Below, in pieces: positions 37,628 through 46,400 of a stretch of DNA of 61,193 nt. The translations under genes were made by a program, and so were the position numbers. The stretch's first letter is position 1; each line of letters starts with the position of its first letter. Source of the stretch: Lachnospiraceae bacterium (GTDB taxonomy: Bacteria; Bacillota; Clostridia; Lachnospirales; Lachnospiraceae); NCBI GenBank assembly GCA_022510525.1, contig JAFLTH010000007.1, positions 1 to 61,193 on the forward strand. Direction: 5' to 3'. The notes under the pieces were generated by a model that worked only from the letters and a program-made list of their open reading frames with translations, had not been told where the DNA came from and did no database searches.

Positions 37628-38908
37628 TTACACTTCAAAAATAATAGGCTTTCCATAGCAGGGTAATTTACCTTCATAGACCTCTATGCTGCTTTCGTCG
37701 ATAAGATTGATATACCGGCCGTCAGGTACATCTACCGGAATCAGTGAATGCTCGCCACGCATACTGAATATGCCCGATAATTGGTGATCTTTTGTACGGT
37801 GTGCCGCATATATGATATCGTGGGAAAGTGCACTTATTTCATACTTACTGTCGGTAAACAGAACATTTTTCTTTATTTTACCCAGCCTTTGAAGCAGATC
37901 AGACAGATCTCCTCCGCTTTCCCATATGATAGTGTCTTTGTCAAATAAGTCAGGACGATGCGTTGCCTCAATCTCCTGACCAGCATAAATTAATGTCATT
38001 CCTTTTTGAAAGTAAATAAATGCTGTCCAGTTTATAAGCATTGTTCTATCAGGAATAATAAAGGCAGCCCGAGGGTTATCATGGTTTTCCAGATAACGAA
38101 GTTTCACATAATTCATAGGATAGATATATTCCTGCTGATTGATGGCTTCCGCGTATCGGCTTAAAGAACTCTTACCCTTATGATAATCACGGAACCAATC
38201 AAATACATCATATTCATACGAGATATCAAATGCCTGAAAAATCTCTGAATCAGAAAGAACAGATAATCCGTCGGCACGGCCATTTACAACAAAACTAGGC
38301 TCTACAGATTCGCTAAGCCATATGCAGTCAGGGCGTACCTGCGCTATCTCTTCCCTTGCCCGAAGCCAGAACTCCAGTGGGATCAAAGGAGCTACATCAC
38401 AGCGAAAACCATCCACAATGGCAGCCCATTGTTTCAGTGTTTCAATCTGATAATCCCAAAGACCGGGCTTACTATAATCTAAATCTATTACATCATACCA
38501 ATCAGCTATCCGGTTCCCAAAGCTGCCATCCGACTTATGGTAAAACCACTCCTGATGATTCATAGCCAGCCAGGAGTCGGGAGATGTGTGGTTGTAGACT
38601 ACATCTATAATACACTTCATACCTCTTTTATGGATATCATCTACCAAGCGGGTAAAATCCTCCAAAGTACCATACTCAGGATTAATCTTACGATAGTCCT
38701 GAATTGCATAAGGACTACCCAAAGTACCTTTGCGACATTTTTCTCCAATAGGGTGAATGGGGAGCAGCCAGATTATATCCACTCCCAATCCGCATATACG
38801 GTCCAAATCACGTCTAAGACCTTCAAATGTACCCTCTGGACTGTAATTTCTTACAAAAACCGAGTACATAACTTGATTTCTTAAATTTTTATATGTATTT
38901 ACAGCCAT
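37628..38908 (-). CDS. GH13 alpha-amylase-family enzyme (intracellular)
   Basis: A 426-residue glycosidase without a signal peptide. The TIM barrel has DVVYNHTS (residues 102-109), nucleophile Asp171 in DGFRCDVA, acid/base Glu200 in WLSESVEP and transition-state Asp277 in ENHDNPR. It lacks an N-terminal CBM and has a very short C-terminal beta domain, so it is compact, like maltogenic or cyclomaltodextrinase-type enzymes. It starts after AGGAGAG as the last gene after the maltooligosaccharide importer and LacI regulator; it probably cleaves imported alpha-glucans. Exact specificity cannot be read. Confidence 0.93.
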   Translation of the reverse strand: MAVNTYKNLRNQVMYSVFVRNYSPEGTFEGLRRDLDRICGLGVDIIWLLPIHPIGEKCRKGTLGSPYAIQDYRKINPEYGTLEDFTRLVDDIHKRGMKCIIDVVYNHTSPDSWLAMNHQEWFYHKSDGSFGNRIADWYDVIDLDYSKPGLWDYQIETLKQWAAIVDGFRCDVAPLIPLEFWLRAREEIAQVRPDCIWLSESVEPSFVVNGRADGLSVLSDSEIFQAFDISYEYDVFDWFRDYHKGKSSLSRYAEAINQQEYIYPMNYVKLRYLENHDNPRAAFIIPDRTMLINWTAFIYFQKGMTLIYAGQEIEATHRPDLFDKDTIIWESGGDLSDLLQRLGKIKKNVLFTDSKYEISALSHDIIYAAHRTKDHQLSGIFSMRGEHSLIPVDVPDGRYINLIDESSIEVYEGKLPCYGKPIIFEV

Positions 38909-38986
38909 TGTATTACTCTCCTAATATAACTGTTTTACAATCCTGCTTCTTTTTCTATACTACAAAATTACAAACTATTTATTCTA

Positions 38987-40012
38987 TTATTTCGCAACCA
39001 CACGAACACTTTCACCATTAACAATCTGAAAAGGTATAATCTCATGAACACTCTGACCGCCCTCAGTCTGTCTGAGCAAAATGTCTACTCCCCGTCTTGC
39101 AAGCTGTTCCACATTTTGCCTGATGGTAGAAAGTCTCGGAATACAGAAATCAGCCTGCTCAATACCATCATACCCAATAAGGGATATATCATCCGGTACT
39201 CGCAATCCCCGGTCATGTATTGCTCTCAGTGCACCAATGGCCATTACGTCAGACATTGTCAGAATAGCTGTCATATCCGGGTATCGATCAAGCAATAAAC
39301 CGGCAGCTTCATAACCGCCTTCCATAGAATAACGTGAAGCAATAAACTGATGTTCGGAATCAAAATTCATACCACGTTGTATGCAGGCCTGCTGACAGCC
39401 AACAAATCTAAGCTGACTTGTATTATAACCTAATTTAGGGTCAATTTTGTAGTTTTCACCACCAATAATACCCACCCTGCAATGCCCTGCATCCAACAAC
39501 AGCCCCATGGCCTGGGCGGCTCCCGCCACATCGTCCGTAGACACACTGGAGAGATTAGGAAAACCTAGCGTATCTGCGCGGTTAGTCACCAATACACAGG
39601 GACAGGTAATATGTTTAAAACTTTGTGAAAAGTTGTTGAGATTGCCGCCCAAAAACATAATTCCCAGAGGTTTATGTTCACGATATACCTGCAGCGCCTG
39701 CTTCACTTCATCATCGTCTTCATCCAAATAATGCACCGTTACGGAACGTCCTGCATCTTTGATATGGCTCTGCATTTCCTCTACTATACTTGCAAACAAG
39801 ATGTTATGAGCACCTTTTACAATAATACTGAACTCATTTCCTTCACGTTGTTTCAAATGACGTGCATTACTGTTTGGTTTAAATCCTAATTCATCGACCA
39901 CAGTCAATATTCGTGCACGAGTCTCTTCACTTACGTCCGGATGGCCGTTCAGTGCCCTGGACACCGTACCTACCGCATAGCCGGAACGTTTCGCCACATC
40001 TTTGATTGTCAT
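38987..40012 (-). CDS. LacI-family regulator of the malto-oligosaccharide locus
   Basis: A 341-residue repressor. The N-terminal helix-turn-helix TIKDVAKRSGYAVGTVSRALNGHPDVSEETRARIL carries the hinge helix that fits palindromic TGGAAACGTTTCCA-type sites. The ligand domain is a type I periplasmic-binding fold with SIVVKG-like GAHNILFASIVEEM and DVMAIGALRAIHD. It starts after GAGGAGG, 18 bases after the permease gene, so it is inside the operon it likely controls (operator 43377-43390). Ligand probably maltose or a related glucan. Confidence 0.95.
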   Translation of the reverse strand: MTIKDVAKRSGYAVGTVSRALNGHPDVSEETRARILTVVDELGFKPNSNARHLKQREGNEFSIIVKGAHNILFASIVEEMQSHIKDAGRSVTVHYLDEDDDEVKQALQVYREHKPLGIMFLGGNLNNFSQSFKHITCPCVLVTNRADTLGFPNLSSVSTDDVAGAAQAMGLLLDAGHCRVGIIGGENYKIDPKLGYNTSQLRFVGCQQACIQRGMNFDSEHQFIASRYSMEGGYEAAGLLLDRYPDMTAILTMSDVMAIGALRAIHDRGLRVPDDISLIGYDGIEQADFCIPRLSTIRQNVEQLARRGVDILLRQTEGGQSVHEIIPFQIVNGESVRVVAK

Positions 40013-40030
40013 CGGCTATACCTCCTCGTT

Positions 40031-40879
40031 TTATCCTTTAACTGCACCGGCAGCCACACCCTTGATGATATGCTTCTGACAGAAGAGATAGAGTATGATA
40101 GTAGGTATAATACTAAGCATAATTACTGCCATTGTAGCTCCCAGATCAACACTGCCGTAACTTCCTTTAAGGTACTGTACAAGAATTGGAATCGTCATAT
40201 ACTTGGTACGATCCAAAACCAGATAAGGAAGCAGATAATCATTTAACACCCACATGGTCTCAAGAATACCGACAGAGATTAATGTAGGTTTGAGCATAGG
40301 CAGTATTACCAGGAAAAAGGTAGCTACCGGACCGCCGCCATCAATGGCAACTGCTTCTTCAATCTCTAACGGAAGACCTTTGATAAAACCAACAAACATA
40401 AATATTGCCATACCTGCACCAAAGCCAAGATAGATCACCGGAATGGTATAGGGTGTATTTAATTTCAATTGATCAGCTGTAAAGGTCAGTGTGAACATAA
40501 CCATCTGGAAAGGCACGATCATGGAAAAGAGGCATAAATAATAGAAAAATTTTGCAAAAGCAGAGTTAACACGCGCAATATACCAGGCTGTCATAGAAGT
40601 AAACAACAAAATCAATGCCACAGATGCAACTGTAATAAGCAGGCTGAAACCTAACGCTTTTACAAACGGATAGTTACCAAAGGTAACACCTTTAACGTAG
40701 TTTGCAAGACCTACAAATGATTCTGAATTAGGAAGCGCAAATGCATTCGTATTGACATAATCATTTGATTTAAACGAATTAATAAGCACTTCAACAATGG
40801 GTATAATCCAGACAATGCAAAGGAGCGTAAATATTAATGTGAGAATCTTGCTTCCTATTGAATGATTTGAATCTTTCAT
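40031..40879 (-). CDS. Maltooligosaccharide ABC permease, MalG type
   Basis: A 282-residue permease with six helices. The EAA loop reads LEIEEAVAIDGGGPVATFFLVILPMLKP, as in MalG-family inner membrane proteins. It overlaps the MalF-type permease by one base (TAATG), giving coupled translation of the two channel halves. As in the lactose locus there is no ATPase gene, so a shared ATPase must come from elsewhere. Confidence 0.95.
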   Translation of the reverse strand: MKDSNHSIGSKILTLIFTLLCIVWIIPIVEVLINSFKSNDYVNTNAFALPNSESFVGLANYVKGVTFGNYPFVKALGFSLLITVASVALILLFTSMTAWYIARVNSAFAKFFYYLCLFSMIVPFQMVMFTLTFTADQLKLNTPYTIPVIYLGFGAGMAIFMFVGFIKGLPLEIEEAVAIDGGGPVATFFLVILPMLKPTLISVGILETMWVLNDYLLPYLVLDRTKYMTIPILVQYLKGSYGSVDLGATMAVIMLSIIPTIILYLFCQKHIIKGVAAGAVKG

Positions 40880-41799
40880 TATTGCTGCACCTCCTTACTT
40901 CTTGTTGCCATGAGTTGACCAATGGCTAAAACTGCTACAAGCAGGAAAAATACTACGGCTTTGGCCTGAGCCACACCATGCCAGTTCTTGTTGATATTAT
41001 AAGTACTGTAAATATTCAATGCCAAAAGTTCTGTCATATTTACCTTGGCTCCATTCATAATGACAGAGGGCGCTCCGCCGGTCAGTGCCAGGTTCTGGTC
41101 GAACATCTTAAAGGAATTGGTAAGTGTCAAAAACGTACAGATGGTGACAGATGACATTATATTTGGAATGATGATCCGTGTCAGTGTCTGCCAGCCATTT
41201 GCCCCATCAATCTTCGCCGCTTCCAGCATATCACCGGGAACAGCCTGCAGACCTGCAATGTAAATGATCATCATATATCCAATCTGCTGCCAGGCCACAA
41301 GAATTACCAATCCCCAGAAACCATATGTAGCATTAGCCGTCAGATATGTATCGTATTTTTTCAGTATTGCATCAAAAATCATTGACCATATGTAACCAAG
41401 TACAACGCCTCCAATAAGGTTTGGCATAAAAAATACGGTACGGAATAAATTTGCTCCCGCTATATTCTGAGTCAAAGCATAAGCTATGGCAAAAGCAAAA
41501 ATATTTATTGCCAAAATGGAAACTATGGCAAATGCCGCCGTATTCCAAAAGGCATGACCAAAGCTAGCATCACTAAACGCTTTAACATAGTTCTCCACCC
41601 CTACCCATTGTGCATCTTTGGGTACGTTAAAAGTACAGAAGGACAAATATATGCCTTGTATAAAAGGCCAGACAAAGCCAATCAAAAAGCAGATAAATGT
41701 GGGAAGGACAAAAAGTGGAAACCATCGCTGAATTGGCCGACGAATTAATTTACTATTGACAACTGTGCTGTCATTATATTTTTTGGCTTTCTTTTTCAT
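40879..41799 (-). CDS. Maltooligosaccharide ABC permease, MalF type
   Basis: A 306-residue permease with six helices after a basic N-terminus (KKKAKKYND). The EAA loop is MLEAAKIDGANGWQTLTRIIIPNIM. It starts after AAAGGAG, 125 bases after the binding-protein stop, with a stem-loop between. Its partner is the MalG-type gene at 40031-40879. Confidence 0.95.
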   Translation of the reverse strand: MKKKAKKYNDSTVVNSKLIRRPIQRWFPLFVLPTFICFLIGFVWPFIQGIYLSFCTFNVPKDAQWVGVENYVKAFSDASFGHAFWNTAAFAIVSILAINIFAFAIAYALTQNIAGANLFRTVFFMPNLIGGVVLGYIWSMIFDAILKKYDTYLTANATYGFWGLVILVAWQQIGYMMIIYIAGLQAVPGDMLEAAKIDGANGWQTLTRIIIPNIMSSVTICTFLTLTNSFKMFDQNLALTGGAPSVIMNGAKVNMTELLALNIYSTYNINKNWHGVAQAKAVVFFLLVAVLAIGQLMATRSKEVQQ

Positions 41800-41833
41800 C
41801 GTTTAAATCTCCTTTCTGCTGCCTAGTTATAGC

Positions 41834-41857
41834 GAGGGCAGCCATACAGCTGCCCTC
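41834..41857 (-). other. Intercistronic stem-loop between binding-protein and permease genes
   Basis: GAGGGCAGC and GCTGCCCTC form a perfect 9-base stem with a 6-base loop. There is no U-tract on the minus strand, so it is more like a mRNA-protecting hairpin than a terminator. It probably raises binding-protein output relative to permeases, as in other mal operons. Confidence 0.65.
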
Positions 41858-41924
41858 TTTACTTGTAGCGCTGGTGTCGAACCAACTCTTTTTAAGTCTG
41901 ATTTTAATGATATGTCTGACTGAT

Positions 41925-43331
41925 TTAGCCGTTCTCTGCTGTGTATTCAATTGCCCAGCCATCAACGAAAGCCTGAACAACAGCATCCCAGTTTGCATCG
42001 CTAGGGCTTGCAGAGTATGCAGCCAAAGCGGTGACAACGGTTGCTCTCCAGCTGTCTACGTTAGGAGTATGATTGAATGCCCATGACAGTGTATAGTTTC
42101 CTGCAGAAGCATATTCGTTTGCATCTGCTCCAAATACATTGTTGGAATCCTTAGCGTTTTTGAAAGGAATACCACTAAACTGTTCTGCTAGCATGGACGT
42201 ACCTTCATCAGATGTTACAACCCAGTACATAAAATCCAAAGTAGCCTGAATGTTTTCTTCGGAAGCCTGGGAATTTACTGCCCAGCAGTTCTCTGTACCA
42301 GAGTTAAGACCCGCTTTTTCTTCACCTGCCACACCACAGTAAATAGGAATCATAGCCAGATCATCGGCACTCATTCCAAAATTAGATGTAAGATTGGAGA
42401 ACTCCCAGTCACCGTTCTGATAGAATACAGCCTTGCCATTACCGAATTCTGCTTCAGACTCATCACCTGTGCTGGTTGCCAAGCTTGTAGGAGTTGCAGC
42501 AGTATCCGTAATGTAAAGATCCCAAATGTTACGGAAGTTGTCAAGATAAGCGCCGGTAATAGTTGCAGGCTGCTCAGTTACATTATCATCTCTAAACTCG
42601 TAAAAAAGAGGTACATTAGCAAGATGGCCTGAGAAACGCCAGCTTGAAGAACCATCAAGACCGGGTGCTGAGAATGCATCGAATCCCAACTCATCAGCAC
42701 GTGCGTGAATATCATCAGCTACATCTTTAAGAGAAGCAAAGTCAGTAATATCATCTAAACTATAACCTGCCTCATCTAACAGTGCCTTGTTTACGATAAT
42801 ACCGAAAGATTCATAGCAATAACCAAGTGCCTTGGGTGCTCCAGTTTCGTCAAACAGTACATAATCGTCGTTAACGCGCTCATCATAAATAGCAGTTCCG
42901 CTAAGATCCAGAGCATAATCATTCCAGTCATTCAAACCGGACATATTACCAATATTATAAAGTGTCGGAGCTTCACTCTTTGCCATCTCGGCAGTCAAAG
43001 TATCAGAGTAAGTGCCGGAAGCAGCGGTAACTACTTTTACGCTAACACCGGTCTGTAATGTGTATTCAGCAGCCAAGTCCTGCCATGCCTGATCAGCTTC
43101 AGGCTTGAAATTCAGATAGTAAACAGAACCGCCTGCAGCTGAAGTATTACTATCTGCGCTGGTGTTGTCATTTGTTTGTGTGTTATCGTTTGCCTGTGTG
43201 TTGTCACTTGTCTGAGTGTTGTCAGTACCAGTAGATGAACCACCTGATGTCTGTCCGGAGTTACCACAACCGGAAAGCAAAGCAAGTGGCAAAGCAGCTA
43301 CAAGTACAAATGATAATAATTTTCTTTTCAT
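41925..43331 (-). CDS. Maltooligosaccharide-binding lipoprotein
   Basis: A 468-residue family 1 solute-binding protein. The signal peptide ends in LSGC, then a 50-residue linker made of DNTQ(T/A)-type repeats, then SVYYLNFKPEADQAWQDLAAEYT, which opens the binding fold. The ATG at 43331 follows GGGAGG; upstream frame is not needed. It is the first gene of the maltooligosaccharide operon, controlled by the LacI-type operator at 43377-43390. Substrate is inferred from the GH13, LacI and malQ context. Confidence 0.94.
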   Translation of the reverse strand: MKRKLLSFVLVAALPLALLSGCGNSGQTSGGSSTGTDNTQTSDNTQANDNTQTNDNTSADSNTSAAGGSVYYLNFKPEADQAWQDLAAEYTLQTGVSVKVVTAASGTYSDTLTAEMAKSEAPTLYNIGNMSGLNDWNDYALDLSGTAIYDERVNDDYVLFDETGAPKALGYCYESFGIIVNKALLDEAGYSLDDITDFASLKDVADDIHARADELGFDAFSAPGLDGSSSWRFSGHLANVPLFYEFRDDNVTEQPATITGAYLDNFRNIWDLYITDTAATPTSLATSTGDESEAEFGNGKAVFYQNGDWEFSNLTSNFGMSADDLAMIPIYCGVAGEEKAGLNSGTENCWAVNSQASEENIQATLDFMYWVVTSDEGTSMLAEQFSGIPFKNAKDSNNVFGADANEYASAGNYTLSWAFNHTPNVDSWRATVVTALAAYSASPSDANWDAVVQAFVDGWAIEYTAENG

Positions 43332-43376
43332 TTTTCTTACCTCCCAAATTAACTTATATTTTAACTGGAAATGTTT

Positions 43377-43434
43377 TGGAAACGTTTCCATCTATTTGTA
43401 AGCTCATTATATATTGCATTCGCTTTTTTGACAA
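43377..43434 (-). promoter_or_regulatory. Promoter and LacI-type operator of the maltooligosaccharide operon
   Basis: On the minus strand TTGTCA (43429-43434), a 17-base spacer and TATAAT (43406-43411) form a strong promoter. A perfect palindrome TGGAAACGTTTCCA (43377-43390) starts about 15 bases after the -10, right after the start site, where a bound LacI-family repressor would block transcription. Confidence 0.9.
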
Positions 43435-43541
43435 GTATTTTTTTGAAAAGAAAACATTTTTGTTAATTATATCTATTTATTCATATATTATATTGTTATA
43501 AATGCACATAAAATTATCATGTATTGCGTTGTGATATGTAC

Positions 43542-43555
43542 TGGAAACGTTATCG
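43542..43555 (-). promoter_or_regulatory. Second LacI-type half-operator
   Basis: TGGAAACGTTATCG matches the left nine bases of the perfect operator 165 bases away. Two sites at this distance could allow repressor looping. It overlaps the end of the MATE gene (43550). Confidence 0.55.
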
Positions 43556-44923
43556 TATGCTTTCCATCCATGTCTTTTTCTTAAAAATAATTAGCGAAAT
43601 ACCTAACCTCACACATTCTTCCATAGATAATATAAAGTATACATATTCAATCGGAAGCTTCCATACAAAAGCAGCCAAAAGCCCTAAAGGAACACCTAAT
43701 CCCCAGGTTCCTATAATATCAATCCACATGGTGTATTTCGTCTTTCCTCCGCTTCGGATAATTCCTCCACCCAGTATCATGTTCAAAACCTTAACAGGTG
43801 AAATGATCGCAATTACCATAAGCAAGCGTTTTGTTATCTCCTGCACCACAGGCTCCACATTATAAATCTTCACATAAAATGAGGCTGTGGCTGCAAGCAT
43901 CAGTGACAAAATTATAGAAGCAAATAGACCATATTTCATAAGTTTTTTAGATTCTGCATATGCCTGTTCATACTTCTTTGCACCAAGGGATTTGCCTATT
44001 AATATAGCTGATGCCTGGGATAATCCGCTTAAAGCTCCAATCACGATTGTTAGGACCGGAATTGTCATTGTCATAGCTGCACAAGCTTCCGTTCCTATAT
44101 TTCCATAGATTGCCGTATATACATTTTCACCCAAGCTCCATAAAAATTCGCATATAAGCAATGGACAAAGGATTTTTAAATATTGCCTTCCGTATTGTCC
44201 GGAATCAGCCGTTTTTTGCTCTGTCGAAATTCTTTTTAAATAATGGGTAATATTCAGTTTTATTTCATGCTTATTATTATATATAATAAAGAAAAGTAAT
44301 ATTATCACACAGGATATTATCTGGGCTGCCACGCTTGCTAAGGCAGCTCCTTCCACTCCCATTTCCGGGAATATCCATTTACCGAAAATCAACAGGTAAT
44401 TTAATCCCGTATTTAAAACCAGTGCAAAAATGCTCGCATACAGCGGTAAGATAGCGACTTCCATACACCGAAGCATCATGGTTAAAATAGAACTGATAGC
44501 CATAGGCAGAAATGATATGGCTAAAATACGTATGTATTTTACTGCCAATGTTTTGGTAATCACATCTTTAGTGTAAGCTGACATTATGATTTCCGGAAAT
44601 ATTATGCAAAGTATCATAAACACTGCTGCCAATCCGATAGACAAAAGCATATTTATATAGAAGCTTTTGCTAACCGATTTTTCATCTTTTCTTCCCATAT
44701 ATTGAGAAATCATAATTCCGGCTGCCGATGCGATTGCAGCAAGAACCACCGAATAAAGTGAGGCAAATTTTCCACCCAATCCAATTCCGGCAATGCTATT
44801 ACTTCCAAGCTGCCCGATCATTACCTGATCCACAACACTGAATGAAGACTGCAATAAGGACTGTATTGTCACAGGTAATGCGATTTTTAACACCGCTTTT
44901 TCAAAAGACTCCTTTTTTTCCAT
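43550..44923 (-). CDS. MATE-family multidrug efflux protein
   Basis: A 457-residue protein with 12 hydrophobic helices in two similar halves; each half begins with the family pattern, first as VLKIALPVTIQSLLQSSFSVVDQVMIGQLGS. Residues such as RAGEE-like motifs are absent, as expected for the bacterial NorM/DinF group. The ATG at 44923 follows AAGGATG. It exchanges sodium or protons for cationic drugs. It lies downstream of the LacI gene at 45044 with a hairpin between. Confidence 0.94.
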   Translation of the reverse strand: MEKKESFEKAVLKIALPVTIQSLLQSSFSVVDQVMIGQLGSNSIAGIGLGGKFASLYSVVLAAIASAAGIMISQYMGRKDEKSVSKSFYINMLLSIGLAAVFMILCIIFPEIIMSAYTKDVITKTLAVKYIRILAISFLPMAISSILTMMLRCMEVAILPLYASIFALVLNTGLNYLLIFGKWIFPEMGVEGAALASVAAQIISCVIILLFFIIYNNKHEIKLNITHYLKRISTEQKTADSGQYGRQYLKILCPLLICEFLWSLGENVYTAIYGNIGTEACAAMTMTIPVLTIVIGALSGLSQASAILIGKSLGAKKYEQAYAESKKLMKYGLFASIILSLMLAATASFYVKIYNVEPVVQEITKRLLMVIAIISPVKVLNMILGGGIIRSGGKTKYTMWIDIIGTWGLGVPLGLLAAFVWKLPIEYVYFILSMEECVRLGISLIIFKKKTWMESIR

Positions 44924-44977
44924 ATCTATAATCATCCTTTCATATAATTTGCAATTTATATGCAGATATATATTTGT

Positions 44978-44996
44978 AGACGAAAGATTTTCGTCT
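44978..44996 (-). terminator. Hairpin after the LacI gene
   Basis: AGACGAAA and TTTCGTCT form a perfect 8-base stem with a 3-base loop. The core resembles the AGACGAAC..GTTCGTCT element at 13089, but the flanks differ and there is no clear U-tract. Confidence 0.5.
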
Positions 44997-45043
44997 TTAA
45001 AACCTAATTAATCTTGCAATATTTATAACCTTATCATTTATTT

Positions 45044-46051
45044 TCAAGTTAATTTTTTAACGCTATTACGTTCAATGAGTGAAACTGGTAATTTCTCATT
45101 TATACGCTCCTCTGTTCCTTTTTTTAAATTTTGGAGAATGGATATTGCATTTTTTGCCCTAATACAAGCATCCTGCCTTACGGTAGTTAATGACGGAATA
45201 CAATAATTACACAATGGACTGTCATCAAATCCCACTATAGAGATATCCTCCGGCACACTGATTCCTTTTTTCTGTAAATAATTGATCAATTCAACCGCAT
45301 AAAAATCAGATACCGCAAAAACCGCGGTATGCTTCATAACCTCTCTTTCATTCTCCTGATAAAAATGCATCCGCTTTTCTTTCTGTAATGGAATTTGCAT
45401 AAGGCTGACCGAATCATTCTCCATAGCAGCGGCACACCCCTCCATACGTTCGTAATCCATACAGGTAAAATTATCTGAAATGCAAAGAACCCTGTCATGT
45501 CCCATACTTTTCAGATATTTTCCCACTTGATATCCGCCATCATAGTTATCTATTGTCAGGTTACAAATTTTTTCGGGTTCTTGAAAATACCCATCATATA
45601 CTACAAATGGTATATGCATGGATTCACGCAATTTCTTATAATCCTTTTCACAAAATCCGATTATTATTAACCCTTCCATATTCCACATAGATGCAAAGCG
45701 TACAATTTCATCCCACCTGTCTGTTACTTTTACCATCATGAAATAACCTGCCAGATCAATCTCTTTAGCTAAAGCATTTATCGATGCTGAAATGAAACCC
45801 TCTTCCAAAACATGTCCCTCATATTTTTTATGGTCATTAACCACAATTCCTATAATTTTAGAATTATTCTGAGCCAACAGAATACCAGCCATGCTTGGAA
45901 TATAACCTCTCTTTTCCACAAGCTCCTGAACCCGCTTCACAGTTTCGTGAGAGATCTTTTTTGTTTTCCCATGAATCACATTTGACACCGTTGCCGTACT
46001 AAGTCCAAGTTCTTCTGCAATATCCGATATTCTCACTCTTTCATTTTCCAT
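45044..46051 (-). CDS. LacI-family regulator
   Basis: A 335-residue repressor with the helix-turn-helix VRISDIAEELGLSTATVSNVIHGKTKKISHETVKRV and a type I periplasmic-binding ligand domain (DDSPLCNYCIPSLTTVRQD near the end). The ATG at 46051 follows AAGGAAG. It has its own promoter at 46147-46175. Target genes are not certain; glycogen phosphorylase lies upstream and the MATE gene downstream in the same orientation. Confidence 0.94.
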   Translation of the reverse strand: MENERVRISDIAEELGLSTATVSNVIHGKTKKISHETVKRVQELVEKRGYIPSMAGILLAQNNSKIIGIVVNDHKKYEGHVLEEGFISASINALAKEIDLAGYFMMVKVTDRWDEIVRFASMWNMEGLIIIGFCEKDYKKLRESMHIPFVVYDGYFQEPEKICNLTIDNYDGGYQVGKYLKSMGHDRVLCISDNFTCMDYERMEGCAAAMENDSVSLMQIPLQKEKRMHFYQENEREVMKHTAVFAVSDFYAVELINYLQKKGISVPEDISIVGFDDSPLCNYCIPSLTTVRQDACIRAKNAISILQNLKKGTEERINEKLPVSLIERNSVKKLT

Positions 46052-46146
46052 AAGCACACGCTTCCTTTCTGAAATGTAAACCTGTTTAGTATAGTTAATC
46101 TCTGCCAGTAATATCAAACTCAATAGATTGCTTTTGTTGCTTATTA

Positions 46147-46175
46147 AGTATAGTAAAATAATACTGATTCTTCAA
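46147..46175 (-). promoter_or_regulatory. Promoter of the second LacI gene
   Basis: Minus-strand TTGAAG (46170-46175), a 17-base spacer and TATACT (46147-46152). The leader is about 90 bases. The rest of 46052-46400 holds the glgP terminator and no gene. Confidence 0.65.
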
Positions 46176-46285
46176 TGGTTAAACGCATAACCCACAACAA
46201 AATTGGTACTCTAATTTTGTGTATATTGCACATACCCCTCGTGCATTTTTCAGAAGCTGCAATGATTCTGTCAATCCAAAAAAAG

Positions 46286-46316
46286 CCACACCCTATTTTC
46301 TGTGAACCGGGTGTGG
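46286..46316 (-). terminator. glgP terminator
   Basis: CCACACCC and GGGTGTGG form a perfect 8-base stem around a 15-base loop. On the minus strand it is followed by CTTTTTTT, a strong terminator about 85 bases after the glgP stop. Confidence 0.88.
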
Positions 46317-46400
46317 TTTTTTAAGCATTATAATTAAGTTTTAGCTTTTCTAAACCGTGGCTAAAAATTTGTCATTTTAAAAATGATTTATTTTTAGAGC

